Positions 14,627 through 22,487 are shown, numbered from the stretch's first letter. The stretch: 33,568 nt of DNA from Myxococcaceae bacterium (GCA_905339255.1 CAJPFO010000179.1:1-33568); one strand, 5' to 3'. The notes: generated by a model not told the origin, from the sequence alone. Numbers and translations: made by a program.

Positions 14627-15544
14627 CTACTTCCTCATGCTCTCGAAGATCTCCTCGAGTCCGAAGAGACAGCGGAAACTCGTCGCGTCGACGAAACGTT
14701 TGCCCGAGAGCGTGACCGGGAACTTGAGGAAATCGATCGCGCCGGTCGGATAGGGCCAGAGCCCGATGCGGAACATGCGCTCGAAGATCGGGCGCACGAG
14801 CGGCTCGGGGAGCGGGATCGCGGTTCCGCCCGTCTCGCGGATCGCGGTGTGGAGCGGTACCGCCCCGGGCCCCACCACGTTGAATACGCCCTGCAGGCCG
14901 TGCTGGAGCGCGAGGGCGATCGCCTCGCAGACGTCCTCTTCGTGGATGAACTGCATCATCGGATCGAAGCCCATGATCGTGGGGGAATACTTCTCGCGGA
15001 GATAGCCCCCGATCATCGAATGGACGAAGTAGCCGAGTACGTTCACGGGGCGCAGCACGCAGGTGCGGATGTGCGGGTACTTCCAGATGAACGCGCTCGC
15101 GAGCGTGTCGACCTCGACGAGGTCGCGGATCTCGGGGTAGCTGCGGCTCGCCGAGAGCGGATGATCCTCGTCCATGTAGTAGGGATTCTCGGGGAAGGCG
15201 CCGTATACGTAACCCGACGAGAGCACCACGAGCTTCTGCACGCCGTAATGCGTGCAGTGATCGAGGAGCTGCTTCGTCCCGCGGACGTTCACGTCGTGTC
15301 GCGTTCGCTCGTCGCCGCGGAAGTGCCGGATGAAGCCCATGTGGACGACGGCCGTCGGAAGCTCGGTCCGGATCACGTCCTCGAACTTCTTCTTCCGCAG
15401 GTCGACCAGGTGGACGGTCACATCCCGGGGCCTTCCCTCCCAGGCGAGGCGATCGACGCCGCAGACCTCGTAGCTCTCGAGGAGGCGCCGGGCGAGGAGC
15501 CGGCCCTGACCTCCCGAGATGCCCGTGATGAGGACCTTTTCCAT
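14627..15544 (-). CDS. NAD-dependent epimerase/SDR family protein (copy 1)
   Basis: This 305-residue extended SDR binds NAD(P) through TGISGGQG (Gly8, Gly11, Gly14). The epimerase-type SSGYVYGAF segment follows at 109-116. At the catalytic position it reads Tyr136-PEI-Arg140, so the usual Lys is Arg. The C-terminal half has MGFDPMMQFIHEEDV and GVFNVVGPGAVPL, which match the second copy at 22487-23500. The ATG has a GGAGAA site directly upstream. It is the first gene of the operon down to 11051 and is divergent from the alpha/beta hydrolase. A sugar- or lipid-linked substrate is plausible, but the Arg replacement makes ordinary dehydrogenase chemistry uncertain. Confidence 0.83.
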   Translation of the reverse strand: MEKVLITGISGGQGRLLARRLLESYEVCGVDRLAWEGRPRDVTVHLVDLRKKKFEDVIRTELPTAVVHMGFIRHFRGDERTRHDVNVRGTKQLLDHCTHYGVQKLVVLSSGYVYGAFPENPYYMDEDHPLSASRSYPEIRDLVEVDTLASAFIWKYPHIRTCVLRPVNVLGYFVHSMIGGYLREKYSPTIMGFDPMMQFIHEEDVCEAIALALQHGLQGVFNVVGPGAVPLHTAIRETGGTAIPLPEPLVRPIFERMFRIGLWPYPTGAIDFLKFPVTLSGKRFVDATSFRCLFGLEEIFESMRK

Positions 15545-15637
15545 CGTTTCTCCGCGGGGTTGCGTGGGAGCGTACCCCGCCCGGAGGGCGCGGACCATCG
15601 GCGGGCACCACGCGGGGCGCCCGTTTTTCGAGCGCCG

Positions 15638-15646
15638 TGATATACA
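15638..15646 (+). promoter_or_regulatory. Extended -10 promoter of the alpha/beta hydrolase gene
   Basis: TGATATACA is an extended -10 (TGn plus TATACA, 5 of 6 to consensus) in an AT-richer patch of the divergent region. Transcription would start near 15653, leaving a very short leader that holds the GGAGGGAG site before TTG 15666. Confidence 0.5.
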
Positions 15647-15665
15647 GTGCGCCCCGGAGGGAGCA

Positions 15666-16379
15666 TTGGAGCCTCTCGCCCGGTTCGACGACGTCAAGAT
15701 CCCCCTCGCGGAGCCCGTCCACGGCATCGACGCGGTTTCCGGCGTCCTCGGTGTGCCGGAATGGTGGCCGACGGGCTCGCGGGTGAGCGTCGTCCTCGCG
15801 CACGGTCCGACCGGCAGCAAGGACGAAGCGCTGCTGATCGCGTTGCAGCAGGCGCTCACCGAGCGGAAGATGCTCACGCTGCGCTTCAACTTCCCTTTCG
15901 CAGAAGCCGAGAAGACGCGCCCCGATCCGATGCCCGTGCTCGAGCGATGCATGCGACATGCGATCGCGATCCTCGGCCGCGACCCGACGGCGGCGCCCGC
16001 TCATCTCTTCCTCGGCGGTCGGGGGCTCGGCGGGCGTGTCGCCGCGAACCTCGCCACCTCGTCCGTGCGCTGCGACGGTCTCTTCTTCCTCGGATTTCCG
16101 CTCCATCCGGCAGGCAAGCCCGAAGAGCTGCGGGTCGATCGACTGTTCCGGATCGTCTCTCCGATGCTCTTCGTGCAGGGCACGCGCGATCGGCAATGTG
16201 AGATCCCGGCGTTGCGAAGGACGCTCCAGCGCGTCGGGGCGCCAACGGCGCTCCACGTGGTCGAAGAGGCGGACCAGTCGTTTCGCGTCCCGCGGCGAAC
16301 CGGGAAGACCGAAGCCGACGTCCACCGCGAGATCTTCTCGGTACTCGACGGCTGGATCGCGAGGGTGCTCGGAGAGTGA
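15666..16379 (+). CDS. Alpha/beta-hydrolase (Tex30/KANL3-like) lacking catalytic residues
   Basis: The 237-residue protein has the small alpha/beta-hydrolase fold: VVLAHGPTGSKDEALL (oxyanion region), TLRFNFPFAEAEK, the nucleophile elbow and FVQGTRDRQCEIPAL with a retained acid. The elbow reads FLGGRGLGGRVAA: the Ser expected in GGRSMGGR is Gly120. The catalytic His expected in the DHSF motif is Gln204 (EADQSFRVPRR). With nucleophile and base both gone, hydrolysis is unlikely, and a binding or regulatory role is inferred. TTG 15666 is supported by GGAGGGAG upstream. It runs into a membrane protein gene with a four-base overlap and is divergent from the SDR/acyltransferase operon. Confidence 0.82.
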   Translation: MEPLARFDDVKIPLAEPVHGIDAVSGVLGVPEWWPTGSRVSVVLAHGPTGSKDEALLIALQQALTERKMLTLRFNFPFAEAEKTRPDPMPVLERCMRHAIAILGRDPTAAPAHLFLGGRGLGGRVAANLATSSVRCDGLFFLGFPLHPAGKPEELRVDRLFRIVSPMLFVQGTRDRQCEIPALRRTLQRVGAPTALHVVEEADQSFRVPRRTGKTEADVHREIFSVLDGWIARVLGE

Positions 16380-16882
16380 GCGCGCGGCAGGTCACCGAGC
16401 GCCTGGTGGGCGTGCTCACGCTCGATGGCGAGGCGTTCGACTCGATCGCCGCGGACGATCTCGCGACCGGCGACGCCCTCGCCGTCGTCTTCGGCGCCGC
16501 GGCGCTCGCCGGTATCGGTGCGCTTTCGAGCGACGGCGCTCTGGGATTTCTTGCCGCTGCGCTCGAGGTCTGCCTCCGTTTCGGTCTCTGGGTCGCGCTC
16601 GCCGCCGGCGCGCTCGTCGCACTCGGGCGCGCGGATCGCTTTGCGCCGCTTTTCCGAACGCTCGGCTTCGCCACGTCGCCGGCTGCACTCGGCCTTTTCG
16701 TTGGGCTTCCCTGGCTCGGCGGAGTCATCGTTGCGCTGCAGTGGATCCTCGGAGTCCTCGTCGCGTGGCGCGCCGTCGAGCGGGGAGCCGGCCTCGGGCT
16801 ACCCGAGGCCGCCGCGTTTTGCGGCGCTTCGCTCTTCGGCGCGTTCTGGCTCGCGACCCGGATCACGAGCCTCTTCGCGTAG
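16376..16882 (+). CDS. Small polytopic membrane protein, YIP1-like
   Basis: This 168-residue protein has about four or five hydrophobic segments (ALAVVFGAAALAGIGAL, LGFLAAALEVCLRFGLWVAL, SPAALGLFVGLPWLGGVIVALQ, FCGASLFGAFWLATRI). The order and an N-terminal soluble stretch (VTERLVGVLTLDGEAFDSIA) recall YIP1/YIPF-like membrane proteins. GTG 16376 overlaps the hydrolase stop (GTGA), so the two are co-translated. No catalytic motif is visible. The family call is tentative; inner-membrane location is fairly safe. Confidence 0.65.
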   Translation: MSARQVTERLVGVLTLDGEAFDSIAADDLATGDALAVVFGAAALAGIGALSSDGALGFLAAALEVCLRFGLWVALAAGALVALGRADRFAPLFRTLGFATSPAALGLFVGLPWLGGVIVALQWILGVLVAWRAVERGAGLGLPEAAAFCGASLFGAFWLATRITSLFA

Positions 16883-16972
16883 CCAGGAGTCGACGGGGAC
16901 GTCGGGCTCGGACGCACCCCCGATCGACCCGACCTTTCGAAACCCCATCCACGCGAGCATGCAGGAGCTTCC

Positions 16973-17671
16973 TTGACCCCGAGCGACCTCTACTTCCGTC
17001 AGCTCGCCGTCGGCGAGATGGCGAACTTCGCATACCTCATCGGGAGCGTCTCGACGCGCGAAGCGCTCGTCGTCGATCCGGCCTGGAACGTCGACGCGAT
17101 CGTCGACGCGGCAGAGGCCGACGGCATGCGTGTCACGGGAGCGCTCGTGACGCATTACCACCAGGACCACATCGGGGGTTCCCTGTTCGGCCATCGCATC
17201 GAGGGTCTCTCGCGTCTGCTCGAGCGCGCCGCAATCCCCGTCCACGTGCACCGGGACGAGGCCGAAGGAGTGGCCAAGGTTGCGGGCGTCTCGGCGGGCG
17301 ACCTCGTCATCCACGAGGGAGGCGACGTCGTCTCGATCGGCGGGGTCCGCGTGCGCCTGCTCCATACCCCCGGGCACACCCCCGGGTCGCAGTGCTTCCT
17401 CGTCGAGGACGCCGGGGGGCTCGATCACCTCGTCTCCGGCGACACCCTCTTCTTGGGAAGCTGCGGTCGCGTCGACCTTCCGGGAAGCGACCCGGAGGCG
17501 ATGTACCGGAGCCTCACGGGGACGCTCAAGAAGCTTCCCGACGAGACGCTGCTCTTCCCGGGGCACCTCTACTCATCCGAGCCCCATTCGACGCTCGGCG
17601 AGCAGAAGCGTCGCAACCCGTTCCTGAGGGTCACGACGCTCGAGCAGTTCCTCGGCTTCGTCGGCGTGTAG
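16973..17671 (+). CDS. MBL-fold metallohydrolase (glyoxalase II/persulfide dioxygenase-like)
   Basis: This 232-residue metallo-beta-lactamase-fold enzyme has THYHQDHIGG (His61, His63, Asp65, His66), HTPGHTPGSQ, SGDTLFLGSCGRVDLPG and FPGHLYS, giving a full dinuclear or mononuclear metal site. The CGRVDLPGSDPEAMY segment is typical of the persulfide dioxygenase/glyoxalase II-like branch. It lacks the glutathione-binding C-terminal domain of GloB and the HEYT motif, so it differs in function from the gloB at 9819. TTG 16973 has AGGAG upstream. It follows the membrane protein by 90 bases. Substrate unknown: a glutathione or CoA thioester, or a persulfide. Confidence 0.83.
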   Translation: MTPSDLYFRQLAVGEMANFAYLIGSVSTREALVVDPAWNVDAIVDAAEADGMRVTGALVTHYHQDHIGGSLFGHRIEGLSRLLERAAIPVHVHRDEAEGVAKVAGVSAGDLVIHEGGDVVSIGGVRVRLLHTPGHTPGSQCFLVEDAGGLDHLVSGDTLFLGSCGRVDLPGSDPEAMYRSLTGTLKKLPDETLLFPGHLYSSEPHSTLGEQKRRNPFLRVTTLEQFLGFVGV

Positions 17672-17672
17672 G

Positions 17673-17688
17673 GCCGCGCGCGAGCGGC
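17673..17688. terminator. Short hairpin between convergent genes
   Basis: GCCGC (17673-17677) pairs with GCGGC (17684-17688) around a six-base loop in the 17 bases between the two stop codons. It is small and has no T run, so it is a weak candidate for a shared terminator. Confidence 0.25.
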
Positions 17689-18207
17689 TCAGTTCGCGGC
17701 GGTCTCGACGAGGATCTCGCCCTCGAGCTTCGGCGCCGCCGAACGCACGTTCGTCCCCGGATTGGGCCGGACGATCTTGTACGTGTAGCGGCCCGGCTTG
17801 AGCTCGCAGAAGCTCGCGAAGTCCCCCGCATGCATCAGGCCCGAGCGGAGTTCGTCGTCCTCGAGCTTGAAGTTGACGAGCTGCCGGCACGTCATGTTCT
17901 TCGCCACCTCGCGCTCGAAGACCACGGCGGACGGCTGCGACGAGTAGCTGAGCCAGGCCACGACCTGGTCGCCGGAAAGCTTCACGAGCCGCGGCGAGAG
18001 TGCCTGGTCGGTGATCAGCACGACCTGGTGGTTCCCGGCGCGATAGGTGGGATCGAGCTGCGGAAGCTCGGTCGGCGTCTCGAAGGGGATCTCCTTCGGG
18101 CGCGTGTCTTCAGCGAGGGCCGGGATCGCTACCACGCCGACGAGCGCGACGACGACGGCCCGGATCGAGCGGCGGACGGAGAACGCGATCGGAGATGCGT
18201 TTCGCAT
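17689..18207 (-). CDS. Exported cupredoxin-like protein without copper ligands
   Basis: The 172-residue protein has a signal peptide (SIRAVVVALVGVVAIPALAE). The mature domain has the cupredoxin strand pattern: HQVVLITDQALSPRLVKLSGDQVVAWL near the start, LMHAGDFASFCELKPGRYTYKIV in the middle and GEILVETA at the end. The His and Cys copper ligands are absent: no His follows the VVAWL strand and TYKIVRP replaces the usual YxCxxH. Two Cys (MTCRQ, SFCEL) could form a disulfide. ATG 18207 follows AAGGAGG. It converges on the MBL gene and is divergent from etfB. Function unknown. Confidence 0.6.
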   Translation of the reverse strand: MRNASPIAFSVRRSIRAVVVALVGVVAIPALAEDTRPKEIPFETPTELPQLDPTYRAGNHQVVLITDQALSPRLVKLSGDQVVAWLSYSSQPSAVVFEREVAKNMTCRQLVNFKLEDDELRSGLMHAGDFASFCELKPGRYTYKIVRPNPGTNVRSAAPKLEGEILVETAAN

Positions 18208-18393
18208 GGAACGTGCTGCCTCCTTGGTGCCGCTCGGGTCGCGGCCGTGCCAATCTTAGACCAATCGCGAGCTTGTCGTCGAAAACTGCGACCCCGACCG
18301 CGACCCCGGCCGGGCTTCGTCCGGAGCTGCCGGCCGGGCTGCCGATCCGCCCGTAACAGCCTGAATCCGAGTCAGTTTCGGGCGCGTCGCGGC

Positions 18394-18422
18394 TTGAAAC
18401 CGGGGCGGCGGTCCGGTAGGGT
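18394..18422 (+). promoter_or_regulatory. Candidate sigma-70 promoter of etfBA
   Basis: TTGAAA (18394-18399, 5 of 6) and TAGGGT (18417-18422) are 17 bases apart and 62 bases before the etfB ATG. This is the best -35/-10 pair in the window. The rest of the 277-base region to 18207 holds no other recognisable feature. Confidence 0.5.
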
Positions 18423-18484
18423 CGCGCCCTCGCCGCCCGCCGCGCTGCCCCGGGCCGTGCGATTCCCCGGAGGATCGATTCGCC

Positions 18485-19270
18485 ATGAAGCTCATGGTCT
18501 GCTTGAAGCAGGTCCCGCATCAGGACGCCCGCCTCGACGTGCGTTCCGACGGCACCTGGATCCAGGAAGACAACATCAAGTTCGAGATCAACAGCTACGA
18601 CACCTTCGCCCTCGAGGAGGCGCTTCGCGTGAAGGACGCGAACGGCGGGAGCCCCGAGGTGGTGGTCGTGTCGATCGGCCCCGAGCGGGTGACGCAGGCG
18701 CTTCGAACTGCGCTCGGAATGGGCGCCGATCGGGCCGTCCACGTGAAGGATGCCGATGCAGACGGCGTCGACGCCCTCGGCGCCGCCAAGATCCTCGCAG
18801 CCGTGGCGAAGGCCGAGAGCCCCGACGTCGTCTTCATGGGCCTCATGTCCGACGACGGGAACTTCGCGGCCGTCGGTCCGATGCTCGCAGAGCTGCTCGG
18901 CGTACCGCACGCCACCTCCGTCGTGAAGGTCAGCATGGACGCCGCGATCACCGTCGAGCGCGAGCTCGAAGCCGGCGCGCTCGAGGTCGTCGAACTCTCG
19001 AAGCCCGCCCTTCTCGCCGTCCAGACCGGTCTCAACCAGGTCCGCTATGCGTCGCTCAAGGGCATCATGGCCGCCAAGAAGAAGCCGATCGAGACGAAGT
19101 CGCTCGCGGACCTCGGCCTCGCCGGCCAGGTCGGCGCGGCCTCGCGACGGGTCAAGATCGAGAAGGTCTACCCGCCGCCGAAGGGAACCGGCGCGGAGCT
19201 GTTGAAGGGGTCGACCGATGAGGTGGTCGGCAAGGTCCTCGGCAAGATCAAGGAACTCGGGCTCCTGTAG
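18485..19270 (+). CDS. etfB: Electron transfer flavoprotein beta subunit
   Basis: EtfB binds AMP and, with EtfA, takes electrons from acyl-CoA dehydrogenases to the quinone pool. The 261-residue protein begins MKLMVCLKQVPHQDARLDV, as the family does. It contains NSYDTFALEEALRVKD, the GADRAVHVKD segment, and the AMP-binding and recognition-loop region near MGLMSDDGNFAAVGPMLAEL. The C-terminal VVELSKPALLAVQTGLNQVRYASLKGI-like stretch ends in MAAKKKP. A GGAGGATC site precedes the ATG. etfA follows after 18 bases. With the thioesterase and MeaA it suggests fatty or branched acyl-CoA metabolism. Confidence 0.96.
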   Translation: MKLMVCLKQVPHQDARLDVRSDGTWIQEDNIKFEINSYDTFALEEALRVKDANGGSPEVVVVSIGPERVTQALRTALGMGADRAVHVKDADADGVDALGAAKILAAVAKAESPDVVFMGLMSDDGNFAAVGPMLAELLGVPHATSVVKVSMDAAITVERELEAGALEVVELSKPALLAVQTGLNQVRYASLKGIMAAKKKPIETKSLADLGLAGQVGAASRRVKIEKVYPPPKGTGAELLKGSTDEVVGKVLGKIKELGLL

Positions 19271-19288
19271 CCCGGTTCGAGGAAAACG

Positions 19289-20269
19289 ATGGGAACCATT
19301 CTCGTCATCGGTGAAATCCAGAACGGAAAGCTTCGCGAGGCGACCTTCGAGCTCGTCGCCTTCGCCCGCCAGGTGGCGCCTGGCCTCGGCGCCGAGGTGA
19401 AGAGCCTCGTGATCGGTCACGGCGCGCAGGCGCTGGCCGACGATCTCGCGAAGAAGGGGGGTGGCGAGGTCCTGCTCGCCGACCACGAGCTTCTCGCGAA
19501 CTACGGCGTCGATGCGTACAACCGCGCGGTTCGTGCCGCCGTCGAGAAGACGAAGCCGGACGTCGTGCTCTTCTCGAACACGCCCTCGGGGTGGGATCTC
19601 GCTCCCCGCGTGGCGGCAGCGCTCGATGCGGGCTTCGTGAGTGACGCCTTCAAGATCGAGGCCGAGGGCGGCAAGCCGGTCTTCACCCGGCGCGTGTTCA
19701 ACGGCAAGCTCGATGCGCGGCTTTCGGTGAGCGCGCTTCCCGTGGTGGCGACGGTACAGCCGGGCGCCACGTCACCGCATGCCGGCAGCGAGCCGGGGAG
19801 CGTCACGCGCCTCGACGTCGCAATCTCGACGGGCGACCTGAAGGCGAAGTTCGTCAAGATCCAGACGGCCGAAGCGAAGGGGGTCGACCTCACGAAGGCC
19901 GACATCATCGTCTCGGGCGGGCGAAGTCTCGGTGGAACCGAGAAGTTCATGGAGATCATCAAGCCGCTCGCCGATGCGCTCGGCGGTGCGATGGGCGCGT
20001 CGCGCCCGGTCGTCGACTCGGGCTGGCTCCCGCACGAGTACCAGGTCGGCTCGTCCGGGCAGACGGTCACCCCGAAGCTCTACGTCGCCGTCGGCATCTC
20101 GGGTGCGATCCAGCACCTCGTCGGAATGAAGAACTCGAACTACATCGTCGCGATCAACAAGGATCCCGACGCGCCGATCTTCGAGGTCGCGAACCTCGGC
20201 GTGGTCGGCGACCTCTTCGAGATCGCGCCGGCGCTCACCAAGGCCGTGAAGGATGCCAAGGGCCTCTGA
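19289..20269 (+). CDS. etfA: Electron transfer flavoprotein alpha subunit
   Basis: EtfA carries the FAD of the heterodimer. The 326-residue protein has an N-terminal Rossmann-like half (MGTILVIGEIQNGKLREATF, LFSNTPSGWDLAPRVAAAL). The C-terminal FAD domain has IVSGGRSLGGTEKF, ASRPVVDSGWLPHEYQVGSSGQTVTPKLYVA (positions about 230-260), GISGAIQHLVGM, and INKDPDAPIFEVANLGVVGD, all conserved flavin contacts. GAGGAAAACG precedes the ATG. It is in an operon with etfB; a large hairpin lies 54 bases after the stop, before the ParA-like gene. Confidence 0.96.
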   Translation: MGTILVIGEIQNGKLREATFELVAFARQVAPGLGAEVKSLVIGHGAQALADDLAKKGGGEVLLADHELLANYGVDAYNRAVRAAVEKTKPDVVLFSNTPSGWDLAPRVAAALDAGFVSDAFKIEAEGGKPVFTRRVFNGKLDARLSVSALPVVATVQPGATSPHAGSEPGSVTRLDVAISTGDLKAKFVKIQTAEAKGVDLTKADIIVSGGRSLGGTEKFMEIIKPLADALGGAMGASRPVVDSGWLPHEYQVGSSGQTVTPKLYVAVGISGAIQHLVGMKNSNYIVAINKDPDAPIFEVANLGVVGDLFEIAPALTKAVKDAKGL

Positions 20270-20322
20270 CGGCGCAGCCCGCGCGCCGCTTCCGGCACTC
20301 GCGGGCTCGCGGCGAGCCTCGA

Positions 20323-20369
20323 AACGGCTCCCTCCGATGACGCTTCGGCGTCGTCGGAGGGAAGCCGTT
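20323..20369 (+). promoter_or_regulatory. Long UUCG hairpin covering the ParA ribosome-binding site and start codon
   Basis: Bases 20323-20343 pair with 20348-20369 around a TTCG loop closed by C-G. The stem is about 21 pairs with one G-T wobble (20338/20353) and one bulged A near 20362. The right arm contains GGAGGG (20356-20361) and two bases of the TTG start. No T run follows. It could block ParA translation, or be a terminator for etfBA. Confidence 0.7.
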
Positions 20370-21357
20370 GACACGCGCGATCCTCGGATCTACGAAGGGA
20401 TCGTCGTCCGCAGCAGCCTCTCGATCTGCCGCGGCTCCTCCCGCGCCTGCCCCCCCGTCGGAAGCCCGCCGTCGGAATCCCGGACTGGAATCGAAGGACG
20501 ACCGCACGGGGGGTCGTGCCATCGCGCGCCGCATCGCGTTCGTGAACGAGAAGGGAGGCAGCGCAAAAACGACGCTCGTCGCGAGCGTCGCTGCGTGGCT
20601 CGCGCTCGAGCGCGCGCACCGCGTGCTTGCGATCGACTTCGACCCGCAGGGACAGCTCGGCAAGGTGCTCGGTGTCGACGTGCGGAGCCTGCGGCGCTCG
20701 GCGATCGACCTCGTCCTCGACGGCCTGCTCGGCGACGGGAGCCGTGCGCCGTTGCGTCCGACGGCGCAGGCCGGATCCCTTCCCCTCGTCGCGACCCGCA
20801 TTCCGGGGCTCGATCTGATCCCCGCCGAGAAGACGCTCGGCCTGCTCCCGGGGGGCGATTGGGCGGGGCACGAAGGCAGTGGCCGCCTCGCTGAGCGCCT
20901 GCGCCGTGCGAAGGAGCTCTCGGGCTACGACTACGTGCTCTTCGATGCTCCTCCCTCCTTCGGGCCGCTCACGCTCAACGTGCTGCGGGCCGCCGAGGAG
21001 ATCGTCGTTCCGGTTCCGCTCACCTTTCTAGCCCTCGACGGCTGCGCCGAGCTGGTCCGCACCATCTCGATGGTCCGTGCGCGCCACTCGCATCCGGCGC
21101 TCCGCATCTCGATGGTGGTCCCCACCTTCTACCGGCGGACGCGGCTCGCGCACGACGTCCTCGAGAAGCTGAAGTGCCGTTTCCCGAAGGAGATCGCGCA
21201 AACGGTCGTGGGCTTCCACGTGAAGATCGACGAGGCGCAGTCGCGCGGCCTCTCGATCTTCGAGTACGCGCCGGGCGACCGCGGCGCTCGTGCGCTCGCG
21301 GCGCTCGCCGAGGAGCTCGAGGCCCGCGGCAGCGACGCGTCGGGGGGCATCGGATGA
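20368..21357 (+). CDS. ParA/MinD-like P-loop ATPase
   Basis: ParA-family ATPases bind DNA or membrane and position chromosomes, plasmids or protein clusters. The 329-residue protein has the deviant Walker A motif KGGSAKTT (62-69), with signature Lys62. The Walker A-prime segment IDFDPQGQLGKVLG and Walker B DYVLFDAPPSFGPLTLNVL follow. GSA in place of the usual GVG is unusual. The first 50 residues are a low-complexity Ser/Ala/Pro/Arg extension. TTG 20368, behind GGAGGG, is the only usable start before the ATPase core. No ParB is adjacent; instead the gene overlaps (ATGA) an acyltransferase and then an SDR. An orphan ParA tied to a membrane-lipid pair is inferred. Confidence 0.85.
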   Translation: MTRAILGSTKGSSSAAASRSAAAPPAPAPPSEARRRNPGLESKDDRTGGRAIARRIAFVNEKGGSAKTTLVASVAAWLALERAHRVLAIDFDPQGQLGKVLGVDVRSLRRSAIDLVLDGLLGDGSRAPLRPTAQAGSLPLVATRIPGLDLIPAEKTLGLLPGGDWAGHEGSGRLAERLRRAKELSGYDYVLFDAPPSFGPLTLNVLRAAEEIVVPVPLTFLALDGCAELVRTISMVRARHSHPALRISMVVPTFYRRTRLAHDVLEKLKCRFPKEIAQTVVGFHVKIDEAQSRGLSIFEYAPGDRGARALAALAEELEARGSDASGGIG

Positions 21358-22487
21358 GCGGAGGCCCCCCTCGCGTCTTTCTCGATGCGAATCCCGACGA
21401 GGAGATCCTGCCCGTCGCCGAGCGCGGAGAGCCGGCGCTCGGGAGCGACCCGTTCGCGAGCAGCGGGGCGTCGGATCCCCTGCTCGAGCGCGTCGAGACG
21501 CTCTCGGAGCTGCTGGCACGGGCCGAGGCGTCGCTTCTCCCGCCGCGTCCGGCCCCGGAGCGGAAGGTTCGCGCGGCGGCCGAACGCCCGGCCGAGAACG
21601 AGGCGCGAAGGCGCTGGGCGACGACGCCGCGCCTCGCCGAGGTCGAGCTCCTCGAGCGGGCCCGGGGGCTCGAAGCGCTCTTGCCCGAGAGCGAGCGGCG
21701 TCGGCTCGCGGCCCTCGATCATCTCGCCGACGGCGACGTTCCCTACGATCGCTTCGGCTTCTCTCCGTCGGCCGCGCGAACGGCGTTTCCGCTCTTTCTC
21801 GCCCTCTATCGCTTCTACTTCCGGGTCTCGAGCAGTGGCCACGAACACTTGGCGCCCGAAGGCCCGGCGATCCTCGCGGCAAACCACGCAGGACTCCTGC
21901 CCTTCGACGGCGCCATGACGGTCGTCGACGTCCTCCGGCATACCGATCCGCCGCGCCTCGCACGCGCAGTGGTCGATCGCTGGGCCGGCGAGCTCCCCTT
22001 CGTGAACGTCTTCCTCGCACGCGTGGGTCAGGTGGTCGGCACGCGCGAGAACTTCGCGGACCTGCTCGACGACGGACAGCTCGTCCTGGTCTTTCCCGAG
22101 GGCATGGCGGGCGCGCGCAAGACGATCACCGAACGCTACCGGCTGCAGCGCTTCCACACGGGCTTCGTCGAGCAGGCGCTGCGGGCGAGGGCCCCGATCG
22201 TCCCGGTCGCCATCATCGGAAGTGACGACCAGACCCCGATCCTCTTCGACATCCGACCGCTCGCACGCTGGCTCGGCCTCCCCGCGGCACCGATCACTCC
22301 CACCTTCCCGTGGCTCGGCCCGCTCGGGTTGCTCCCCTACCCCGTTCGCTATCGGATCGTCTACGGCGAGCCACTTCGCTTCCACGAACGTTTCGGCCCG
22401 GACGCCGCCCATGACGCCCGGCTCGTCCAGCATCTGACGCAGCAGGTGCGCCGGAGCGTCCAGACCCTCCTCGATCGGAACCGCTGA
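21354..22487 (+). CDS. Lysophospholipid acyltransferase family protein (copy 2), N-terminally extended
   Basis: The 377-residue protein is a paralogue of the acyltransferase at 13732-14622. His178 and Asp185 lie in ANHAGLLPFDGAM (Hx6D), followed by FPEGMAGARKTITERYRLQRF and PITPTFPWLGPLGLLP. It differs by an N-terminal extension of about 110 residues that is acidic and Pro/Arg-rich (DANPDEEILPVAERG) and probably disordered, with a helical stretch (LLERVETLSELLARAEASLL). That tail might be where the ParA-like protein binds; this is inference. It overlaps the ParA gene by four bases and the SDR gene by one base (TGATG). Likely membrane-associated; acyl acceptor unknown. Confidence 0.85.
   Translation: MSGGPPRVFLDANPDEEILPVAERGEPALGSDPFASSGASDPLLERVETLSELLARAEASLLPPRPAPERKVRAAAERPAENEARRRWATTPRLAEVELLERARGLEALLPESERRRLAALDHLADGDVPYDRFGFSPSAARTAFPLFLALYRFYFRVSSSGHEHLAPEGPAILAANHAGLLPFDGAMTVVDVLRHTDPPRLARAVVDRWAGELPFVNVFLARVGQVVGTRENFADLLDDGQLVLVFPEGMAGARKTITERYRLQRFHTGFVEQALRARAPIVPVAIIGSDDQTPILFDIRPLARWLGLPAAPITPTFPWLGPLGLLPYPVRYRIVYGEPLRFHERFGPDAAHDARLVQHLTQQVRRSVQTLLDRNR

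Noticed and set aside
16973-17671. A second gloB
   Set aside because: It lacks the HEYT motif and the glutathione-binding C-terminal domain present in the gene at 9819.
15958-19221. A 1087-codon open frame on the + strand across the hydrolase, MBL and etfB genes
   Set aside because: It is out of frame with three recognisable genes, is very Arg-rich and has no domain.
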